Source: Chitinophagales bacterium (GTDB taxonomy: Bacteria; Bacteroidota; Bacteroidia; Chitinophagales; UBA2359). Taken from it: a DNA stretch of 5,179 nt. The notes under the pieces were generated by a model that saw only the letters and a list, made by a program, of their open reading frames with translations, had not been told where the DNA came from and did not search any database. How positions within the stretch are numbered: position 1 is the first letter of the stretch; the number at the start of each line of letters is the position of its first letter. Where the stretch lies: contig JAHDIA010000066.1 in assembly GCA_020631035.1 (NCBI GenBank), positions 1 through 5,179 of the forward strand, in the 5' to 3' direction. The position numbers were made by a program, and so were the translations under genes. Positions 1-5,179 of the stretch are shown in pieces.

Positions 1-675
1 GAGTACAATCCTGGAGGAAATTATTGTAATAGAACCGATGCAGATGTAAATGGAAATTATAGTTTTTTTAACAACGATACTTTCTATCCTGTTGAAGATT
101 GTCCTGGTAGTACTAGTCCAAGTTCTCTTTTATTTGATATGAGAGATTATCATGCCTTCATAGATACATCTTTTACCCTTAATTTTAATGACAATAGCAG
201 TGTACTGCCTTCACTTTCATCAACAGTAGAAAAAAACTTGATTGTAGATGAAGCGATGATGAGTGAGTTTAACACCTATGAGGTTTGTGCAGGAGCAGGA
301 GCCATTCCACATACCAATGTGATTTCTACCATAGTGTTACCTCCAACAGTCGAACAGCTCAATGTAACAGATATCAATGGCAATCCGATTGTTTATACTC
401 AAACTTATTCAGGAGTAGAGGGTAGTACTTATTTGGTAGAATTGCCAGATCTTAATCCTGGAGATTGCTTTAGTTTTATTGTAGAAACAGAGTTGTTGTT
501 TTGTCCTTATCCAGGAACAGATACCGAGATATGCATTAAAACTACTTCTGCTTGTGTAGATCCTAACATTGCATCTCAATTGTTTGGAGCAGGAGGTGAT
601 GGGTGTACTGCGACAGAGTCTTGTTATGAATATGTTGCAGGAGAGGCAGAAATTCAGGCAGAGTGGACCAATTTG
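1..675 (+). other. N-terminal visible region, beta-rich extracellular segment of unknown family
   Basis: Residues 1-225. The fragment begins inside a module with N-x-C and D-x-N-G-like patches, then shows alternating hydrophobic and polar runs typical of beta-sandwich domains, such as the strand pair around LPDLNPGDCFSFIVETEL (residues 145-162), the kind of segment seen in DUF11-like or CARDB-like folds. At least eight cysteines are present, including several near C181-C208, so disulphides are possible in the exported protein. I do not recognise a named family. The true domain start lies upstream of the window. Confidence 0.4.
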
Positions 676-3600
676 TTGGATACACCTGTAGACCTTTGTT
701 CTGTCCAAACCTTGTATGTATTGGTCAAAAATACCAAACAAGCAACACTGACCAATTTGGAATACAATTTCATTTTCCCAAGTGGAGTCAATGTAATTCC
801 AGGCTCATTTGAGTATGCTTATCCAGGTGGTCCAAGCAATCAAGGAACATGGGAGTCTATTTCGGACCCTGTTTTATCAGACTCTAATATTTTAGGAGAT
901 ATATTTACGATGACAGATAATGAAATGTCTTACATTAATTCAAATGGTTTACTAGGGATTTCTAGTGCATTGGATTCTAATAGAGTGGCTATTCGTTTTC
1001 AGGTAGAGTCTCTTTGTGATTCTTATGTATCCTCTACACCTATTTATTTTGAGGCAACAGCAGGTGATCCTTGTGAAGCAACTTTGAGTTCAGGCTTTTC
1101 TGTTAATGAAAGTTTACTTATTACCAATGCAATACCAGCAGAAAACGCTCAATTTTTATTGGTAGCTGATCCTTTAAAATACACCTGTGGAGGGCCTGTC
1201 CCAGTAAATATTACGGGGCTAAATTTATCTGAAACAGGGGGCATAACAATGATGGCAAATGCTTGTTTTAAGTTTCCATCAGAATTGGCGTATACAATGG
1301 GTAGTTTTGATTTAACTGCCCCAGCAGGGTTTACAGCAACTAACTTAACTGAGACGACAGATGCCAATGGAGTAGTTGAGATTTGTTTTGACTTACCAGA
1401 TGGGATTGGTCCTCAAGAATTTTTTGCATTTACAGTTGAACTAACACCAGATGAATTTACAGATTGTGAAGAAAAAACTTTTGAAGGCTTAGTGAAATCT
1501 ATAGTTGAAGATCAAACTTGTATAGATAGTGATGGAAATACCAGTACTTGTTCAGTATTTGTCAATAATACCATTAATCAAACCTTATTGATTAATATTA
1601 CCACACCAGTAGAAGTTGCTGATATGGAGCTAGAAGTTGTGTGTGATGACAATCCATTAGAAACTACTTACAATTATACTTTATTCTTGGAAGGGGTAGC
1701 TACCACTGATTATGTAGGCAATATTACAATAGAATTTGTAAGAGACCTTGATCTAAATGGAACTTTGGGACCACTTGATCCAGTTTTGGCTACAACAACT
1801 TCATTTGTCAATGTGACTGCTGGTGAAACGATTGAGGATATGGGAGCAGTAACTTTACAGGAGAATATTTCTTGCCCTGTTTTTGTTAGGGTGATTTTTG
1901 ATGATGTACCTTGTGCTTGTAATGCAAATGAATTTTATTACAATGCAGCACCTACTCCTGATTTCTTGAATCAGTTTGAAGGACCTGTTGTGCTATGTCC
2001 CAATGATGATTTGGTATTAGATATTTGTTTGGGATATGATTTTAGTTTGACCCCATCTTTTGGAGGAACATTAACTGAAAACACAGATGGAACATTGACA
2101 ATTGATTTGGCAGATGGATATGGAATTAACAATCCTGTTGTATTAAGCGTTAGTGGACAACAAGCCAACTGTCCTGCTGGAGAATTTGAATTGGAAATTT
2201 TCCAATTAGAAACTTTTGAAATAGGACCTTATACACAAGTTGATGCCTGTAATTCGGAATGTACTATGTTGGATGCCAATATTCCAAGTGATTGGATTGG
2301 CAATATGGATGTTTTATGGACACCAGATACTTATTTGGATGATCCTACTTCTCCTACTCCAATGATTTGTAATCCTGAAGCAGATATTATATATACAGTT
2401 TCTATTTTTAATCCATCTAATGGGTGTGCAACAGATGCACCATTCCCTGTAAATGTAATTGATCCAACACCTCCAACTTTGACTTATGAAGGCTATGAAA
2501 ATTGTTTCTTCTCTTATGATCCGCCGAAATTGGTTGCGGAACCCGCTGGTTTGTTTGAATATCAGTTTTATTACATTACTGGAACAGGTTCAGATATATT
2601 GTTACAAGCAGGGGCAAACAATGAGTACACTATGAATTTTGCAACTGGAGACTTTTATGTTATTGCCAATGATGGACAATGCAATGTAGCTTCTGATACC
2701 ATATCTTTGAACATTGGTAATTGTACATTTGATATGGCACTGGTTAAGGTTCTCAACCCAGACCAAACAGTTCCTGTATATGTAGGAGACATTGTTACAT
2801 TTGACATTACAGTCATTAATCAAGGTGATGTAAATGCTCAAGACATTATCATTTATGATTACATACCTGCTGGTTTCCAATTAGCAGACAACAATTGGAA
2901 TGACCTAGGAAATAATGAAGCAAGTACAGGAATTCAAGGTCCAATATTGCCTGGGCAATCGGTAACTGTTTCTATAGATTTAGAAGTATTGCCAACCGCA
3001 ACCGCTGGAAATACAACCAATTATGCAGAGATAGAATCGGCAGATGATATTTATGGAGAAGGTTATCCAGATATTGATTCAACTCCTGATGGTGACAATA
3101 CCAATGATGGTCCTGTTACCAATGATGTAACAGACAATACCAATGGAGATGAGGACGATCATGACCCTGCAGATGTATTTGTAGAAATATTTGATTTGGC
3201 ATTGACCAAAATGCTGCTTCCAACACAAACAAATCCTATCACAGTTGGTGATAATGTAACATATGTTGTGGAAATTTGTAATCAAGGGACAGTAGATGCT
3301 TATAATGTAGAGGTAGTAGATTATATTCCGCCTGGTATGAGTTTGAATGATGCAAACTGGACACCAGGTGCTAATAATACTGCTTATTACACTTTTACTG
3401 GACCAATTGCAGTAGGTGGTTGTCAGAATATTAATATTACTTGTGTAGTTGATTCATATCCTTCAACTGGAAGTTATCAAAACTTTGCAGAAATTAGTAA
3501 TGCAGAAGACATTGATGGAGACCACCCCAATGATATAGATAGTACTCCAGATGATGATTCTACCAATGATGGGCCTTATGAAGATGATTTGACAGACAAC

Positions 3601-5179
3601 ACCAACGGGGATGAAGATGACCACGATCCTGCCGAAATCAATGTTGTATTGGCAGGTGATTGTATAGCATCAACCAATGGTCCTCTTTGTACTGGTGATG
3701 CACTTAATTTATCAGAAACTGGAGGAGAAGCTGTAAGTTGGACTTGGACAGGACCAAACTCTTTTATAAGTAATGTACAAAACCCAAGTATAAGTAATAT
3801 TACAACAGCTAATGCAGGTACTTATACTGTTACAACACAGGATCAATATGGTTTGCTTAGTACTTGTGCTATTGATGTTGTCATAGCTGAACCTTTGGCA
3901 GTTATTGAAGTAATCCAAAATGTTTCTTGCAATGGATACAATGATGGGTTTATAGATATAACGGTTTCTGGAGGGCAACCACCTTATACTTTTGATTGGA
4001 GTAATGATGGAGAAGAGACACCAGATGATGATACCGAAGATTTAAATGGATTATCCGCAGGAGAATATGGAGTCAGAATTACAGATGCATTTGGGTGTAC
4101 GATTGTTGGAAAATATACAATAACAGAACCATTGGTTATTGCTTGTAATTTGAGTGGTACAGATGTAAGCTGCAATGGAGGCAGTGATGGGACAATTACT
4201 GTAACAGGTACAGGCGGCACTCTACCTTATTCCTACAGTTTAGATGGTGGTCCTTATCAGCCAGGAAACATATTCAATGGAGTTACAGCAGGAACCCATA
4301 TAGTTACGATTACCGATGCCAATGCTTGTATCAGTACTTGTAGTCTTGTGATTACTGAACCTAGCTTATTGAGTTGTAGTGCAAGTAGTACAGACGAAAC
4401 AGATTGTGTGATAGATGATGGAACCATCACAGCCTTAGGAAGTGGAGGGACAGCCCCTTATGAATACAGTTTGAATGGAGGCGCTTATCAAATGAGTGGT
4501 AGCTTTACTTCCTTGGGAGCAGGTTCTTATGTAATCACAGTAAGAGATTCCAATGGCTGTATGAGTGAATGTAGTGCAATAATAACAAGCCCAGAAGCAC
4601 CAAGTTGTGAAATTACTTTTTATGAGGATGTAAGTTGCAATGGAGGCAGTAATGGCAGTTTGACAGTGGCAGGAAGCAATGGCAGTGGAGTGTATGAATA
4701 CAGTTTGAATGGAGGCGCTTATCAGGTTTCTGGAGTGTTCAGTAATTTGCCAGCAGGCAATTATACTGTAACTGTTCGCAATCAAGGAGATCCACTTTGT
4801 AGCAGTACTTGTACTGTTATTATCTCAGAACCATTACCACTAAGTTGTTTTGTATTGGGATCAGATGTAAGTTGCAATGGAGGCAGTGACGGCAGTGTAG
4901 TGGTATCAGCAGAAGGTGGTAGTCAGACTTATGAGTATAGTATAGATGGAGTTAATTATCAAGGAGCGAATGAGTTTGTCGGTTTGATTGCAGGTTCTTA
5001 TACAATAACCATTCGAGATGAAGCAGATGTAAATTGTATGACTACTTGTAGTGTAGTAATAGGAGAGCCCATAGTAGCATTGACTTGTAGCTTGTCAGGT
5101 ACAGATGTAAGCTGCAATGGAGGTAGTGATGGGACAATTACTGTAACAGGTACAGGCGGCACTCTACCTTATTCCTACA
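1..5179 (+). CDS. Internal fragment of a giant multidomain cell-surface protein (DUF11 / Ig-like / SprB repeats), open at both ends
   Basis: Frame +1 has no stop codon over 1726 codons and contains every recognisable domain in the window. Neither a start codon context nor a stop is present, so the signal peptide and C-terminal sorting domain cannot be seen. Order of parts: seven unassigned or Ig/PKD-like beta modules (residues 1-909), two DUF11 modules (910-1217), an Ig-like module (1218-1298) and SprB-type repeats (1299 onward). The protein is rich in Asp, Asn, Thr, Ser and Gly, poor in Lys and Arg, and has many Cys, as expected of an exported protein. From family knowledge, Bacteroidota proteins of this architecture are type IX secretion substrates used in adhesion or gliding; Flavobacterium SprB is the best known with this repeat. 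The exact function, ligand and partners are not visible. It is not recognisable as SprB itself, so no symbol is given. Certain as a coding region; the role is inferred. Confidence 0.95.
676..1140 (+). other. Beta-sandwich module, weakly DUF11-like
   Basis: Residues 226-380. It opens with a Cys followed by a strand and the phrase LYVLVKNTKQATLTNLEY (residues 238-255), then FPSGV. This resembles the 'V-x-N-x-G...ltn-v...-lP-x-G' core of DUF11-type modules, in which an 'x-V-x-N' strand is followed by a Pro-Gly turn. It closes with a second strand ending in VAIRFQVESLC (residues 330-340), the usual position of the closing strand of such a fold. The assignment is by eye only; a profile search would be needed to call the family. 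It likely acts as a rigid spacer in the extracellular stalk. Confidence 0.35.
1141..1620 (+). other. Cysteine-containing beta module, unassigned
   Basis: Residues 381-540. It has the same general plan as the preceding module: an opening strand with Cys (YTCGGPVPVNITGLNLSETG, residues 394-413), a middle region with PAGF, and a closing strand EFFAFTVELTP (residues 473-483) before a Cys-rich tail with DSDGNTSTC (residues 509-517). The length of about 160 residues is close to that of the flanking module, which suggests a diverged tandem family. No catalytic motif is apparent. A structural role in an extracellular stalk is inferred from context. Confidence 0.33.
1621..1980 (+). other. Beta module with an EF-hand-like Asp/Asn loop, unassigned
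   Basis: Residues 541-660. After a Cys-containing opening strand (LEVVCDDNPLETTYNYTLFL) comes DLDLNGTLGPLD at residues 582-593. Its Asp1, Asp3, Asn5, Gly6, hydrophobic 8 and Asp12 spacing matches the canonical 12-residue EF-hand-type calcium loop. A Cys-rich end follows (C624, C636, C638). The flanking helices of a true EF-hand are not evident, so this would be a calcium loop within a beta domain if it binds metal at all. No named family recognised. Confidence 0.33.
1981..2220 (+). other. Ig-like beta module
   Basis: Residues 661-740. It starts with the common Bacteroidota Ig-like opening GPVVLCPNDDLVLDIC, in which a Cys is followed by a polar turn and a strand. It continues through GGTLTENTDGTLTIDLADGY (residues 688-707) and ends near a Cys-containing edge strand (NCPAGEFELEIF). 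At about 80 residues it has the size of a single Ig fold. Assigned on pattern and context; the boundaries are approximate. Confidence 0.4.
2221..2475 (+). other. PKD/Ig-like module with W-x-P signature
   Basis: Residues 741-825. The string DVLWTPDTYLDDPTSPTP (residues 770-787), then YTVSIFNPSNGCATD, is the typical pattern of Bacteroidota PKD-like repeats: 'W-s-P...L-d-p....P...p....Y-t-V-....-n-G-C'. These modules are common in gliding-associated and type IX-secreted proteins, where they serve as spacers or carbohydrate-contact folds. Here the module sits between an Ig-like domain and another beta domain, consistent with a stalk. Confidence 0.55.
2476..2727 (+). other. Ig-like module preceding the DUF11 pair
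   Basis: Residues 826-909. A Cys-containing opening (GYENCFFSYDPP) is followed by EYQFYYITG and then GDFYVIANDGQCNVASDTIS (residues 884-903), which has the 'G-x-Y-x-V-x-A-x-D-G-x-C-x-x-x-S-x-x' ending seen in the last strands of bacterial Ig-like domains that report a value 'in the eyes of' the text-like Bacteroidota repeats. The start of the next module (C-T-F-D) is abrupt, so the boundary is well placed at the 3' side. Confidence 0.45.
2728..3189 (+). other. DUF11 module 1 with Asp/Asn-rich tail
   Basis: Residues 910-1063, 154 residues. It begins FDMALVKVLNP and shows the DUF11 core: VGDIVTFDITVINQGDVNAQ (residues 925-944), DYIPAGF, then a PG-Q-S-V-x-V strand and the NYAEI closing strand. 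DUF11 folds are extracellular beta-sandwich repeats used as spacers in surface proteins. The last third is an acidic tail with DIDSTPDGDNTNDGP (residues 1024-1038) and DNTNGDEDDHDPA (1045-1057), a composition similar to calcium-binding thrombospondin type 3-like linkers; calcium binding is inferred. It aligns without gaps in the tail to the following module of the same length. Confidence 0.85.
3037..3174 (+). repeat. Acidic tail of DUF11 module 1 (copy 1 of a 46-residue repeat)
   Basis: Residues 1013-1058. Aligned without gaps to the copy 462 bases downstream, 32 of 46 residues are identical by my count, including an unbroken 14-residue run TDNTNGDEDDHDPA. Regular Asp and Asn spacing suggests metal coordination, which the sequence alone cannot prove. 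Confidence 0.85.
3190..3651 (+). other. DUF11 module 2 with Asp/Asn-rich tail
   Basis: Residues 1064-1217, again 154 residues, giving a perfect tandem with the previous module. It opens FDLALTKMLLP, then VGDNVTYVVEICNQGTVDAY (residues 1081-1100), DYIPPGM, a G-G-C-Q-N-I strand and QNFAEI. Differences from module 1 include an added Cys pair (C1094 in ICNQG and C1141, with C1147 nearby), so this copy may carry a disulphide that module 1 lacks. The tail DIDSTPDDDSTNDGP and DNTNGDEDDHDPA is nearly the same protein as in module 1 but differs at many silent sites. Confidence 0.85.
3499..3636 (+). repeat. Acidic tail of DUF11 module 2 (copy 2)
   Basis: Residues 1167-1212. Partner of the tail at 3037-3174. 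The 14 identical residues are encoded with a different codon at 9 of 14 positions, so the match is at protein rather than DNA level. It joins directly to the Ig-like module at 3652, making it a linker between the DUF11 pair and the repeat array. Confidence 0.85.
3652..3894 (+). other. Ig-like module at the head of the SprB array
   Basis: Residues 1218-1298. It has the widespread Bacteroidota Ig-like pattern: a G-P-L-C-T-G-D opening, LNLSETGG strand (residues 1235-1242), SWTWTGPNSFIS (the 'W-x-GP-n-g-F' signature, residues 1245-1256), QNPSISNITTANAGTYTV (residues 1260-1277), then a Cys-containing last strand ending in AEP. This domain often directly precedes SprB repeats in type IX-exported proteins. 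It has two main Cys near its start and one near its end, compatible with a disulphide. Confidence 0.75.
3895..4131 (+). repeat. SprB-type repeat 1 (79 residues, two-Cys form)
   Basis: Residues 1299-1377. It matches the SprB repeat plan: VSCNGYNDGFIDITVSGG, PPYTFDWS, GLSAGEYGVRITDAFGC, then YTITEP. Compared with the following copies it has a Trp-containing strand, an Asp/Glu-rich insertion (EETPDDDTEDLN) and only two cysteines, the common SprB form. It is the most divergent copy from the rest of the array and probably the oldest boundary unit. Confidence 0.85.
4132..4362 (+). repeat. SprB-type repeat 2 (77 residues, four-Cys form)
   Basis: Residues 1378-1454. It contains DVSCNGGSDGTITVTGTGG, PYSYSLDGGPYQ, GVTAGTHIVTITDANAC and VITEP. 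Two extra cysteines appear relative to repeat 1: one nine residues before the CNGG Cys and one four residues after the last canonical Cys (C-x3-C). Bases 4156-4237 are the near-identical partner of the sequence that ends the window. Confidence 0.88.
4156..4237 (+). repeat. Long direct DNA repeat, copy A (partner at 5098-5179)
   Basis: Copy A of an 82-base direct repeat separated by 942 bases (314 codons, in frame). The period spans four SprB units, so it is a higher-order block in the array. Immediately upstream the copies diverge abruptly, even using unrelated Ser codons (AGT against TCA) for the same residue. Confidence 0.95.
4363..4593 (+). repeat. SprB-type repeat 3 (77 residues, altered head)
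   Basis: Residues 1455-1531. The usual VSCNGGSDG head is replaced by ETDCVIDDGTI, keeping the Cys and the D-G turn but losing the C-N-G-G core. The rest is standard: APYEYSLNGGAYQ, GAGSYVITVRDSNGC, C-x3-C and a TSP ending instead of TEP. Its middle is identical in DNA to repeat 4 over 32 bases (4459-4490), so it is a mosaic. Confidence 0.85.
4594..4833 (+). repeat. SprB-type repeat 4 (80 residues)
   Basis: Residues 1532-1611. It carries DVSCNGGSNGSLTVAG, GVYEYSLNGGAYQ, LPAGNYTVTVRNQGDPLC, C-x3-C and ISEP. The longer stretch before the last Cys pair (NQGDPLC in place of DANAC) accounts for the extra residues. It shares DNA-level identity with repeat 3 (4693-4724) and with the head of repeat 5 (4627-4650). 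Confidence 0.87.
4834..5070 (+). repeat. SprB-type repeat 5 (79 residues)
   Basis: Residues 1612-1690. It has SDVSCNGGSDGSVVVSAEGG, TYEYSIDGVNYQ, LIAGSYTITIRDEADVNC, C-x3-C and IGEP. The four-Cys layout is intact. The head shares 24 identical bases with repeat 4 (4864-4887). It is the last complete unit in view. Confidence 0.87.
5071..5179 (+). repeat. SprB-type repeat 6, truncated by the window end
   Basis: Residues 1691-1726, about 36 of the expected 77-80. It opens IVALTCSLSGTDVSCNGGSD and runs to the PYSY strand. From base 5098 onward it matches repeat 2 at 81 of 82 bases, the one difference being the third position of a Gly codon at 5124 (T here, C at 4182). The unit is cut by the end of the sequence and not by a stop codon. 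Confidence 0.85.
5098..5179 (+). repeat. Long direct DNA repeat, copy B (partner at 4156-4237)
   Basis: Copy B of the 942-base-spaced repeat, with one mismatch at 5124. The final 55 bases, 5125-5179, are a perfect match to 4183-4237. The extent of the match beyond the window is unknown. Confidence 0.95.

Noticed and set aside
2189..2207. Perfect inverted repeat with 9-base arms and a single central base (AATTGGAAA / TTTCCAATT)
   Set aside because: It lies inside the coding frame (L-E-I-F-Q-L), the one-base centre cannot form a normal hairpin loop, and no T-run follows, so it is not a terminator. An operator in mid-gene has no other support.
1219..3726. Eight-residue match LNLSETGG at 1219-1242 and 3703-3726
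   Set aside because: The surrounding residues do not align and the codons differ. It fits a common beta-strand and turn in these extracellular modules, so I do not claim a repeat.
4363..4440. Possible frameshift at the altered head of repeat 3
   Set aside because: The Cys and D-G positions remain in register, the unit length is 77 residues as in repeat 2, and the frame is normal on both sides, so substitution explains it.
409..4785. Several open frames on the minus strand (for example 409-741, 2602-2880, 3984-4220 and 4435-4785)
   Set aside because: All lie antisense to the continuous +1 frame. Their products are low-complexity Ser/Thr/Ile/Cys or Pro/Val strings, have no recognisable domain, and simply mirror the repeats on the other strand.
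3895..5179. Regular direct repeats suggestive of a CRISPR array
   Set aside because: The period is 231-240 bases, always a multiple of three, and the repeats encode an SprB-type protein unit. There are no short identical repeats with unique spacers.
1..5179. Internal ATG codons as possible gene starts (for example near 1249)
   Set aside because: The reading frame is open on both sides of them with continuous domain content, and no convincing ribosome binding site or gap between genes is seen.

Overview
The window is a single uninterrupted reading frame. Frame +1 stays open for 1726 codons from the first base to the last, with neither its start nor its stop in view, so this is an internal slice of one gigantic gene. 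I see no intergenic DNA, RNA gene, promoter, terminator or mobile element. The AT-rich base composition and the combination of DUF11 modules, Ig/PKD-like modules and SprB-type repeats point to a Bacteroidota bacterium (Flavobacteriia or Saprospiria type). In these organisms such proteins are usually exported by the type IX secretion system and act as cell-surface adhesins or gliding-associated filaments. The genus cannot be fixed from this sequence.

Layout by residue of the visible fragment. Residues 1-909 (nt 1-2727) are a series of non-repetitive, cysteine-containing, beta-rich extracellular modules; the last ones (741-909) look PKD/Ig-like. Residues 910-1217 (nt 2728-3651) are two DUF11 modules of exactly 154 residues each, both ending in an Asp/Asn-rich tail. 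Residues 1218-1298 (nt 3652-3894) are an Ig-like module. Residues 1299-1726 (nt 3895-5179) are five complete SprB-type repeats of 77-80 residues and the start of a sixth, cut by the window end.

The parts read as a stalk: a variable N-terminal region, acidic DUF11 spacers that may bind calcium, then a growing tandem array. The two DUF11 tails keep identical protein with many silent differences, so they are old and under selection. The sixth SprB repeat is almost a DNA copy of the second, 942 bp earlier, so that array has expanded or been homogenised recently. The window ends exactly 55 bases into a perfect copy of earlier sequence, which looks like a repeat-induced assembly break; the true number of repeats is probably larger than seen here. 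The missing C-terminus would be expected to carry more repeats and a type IX sorting domain, but this is inference.
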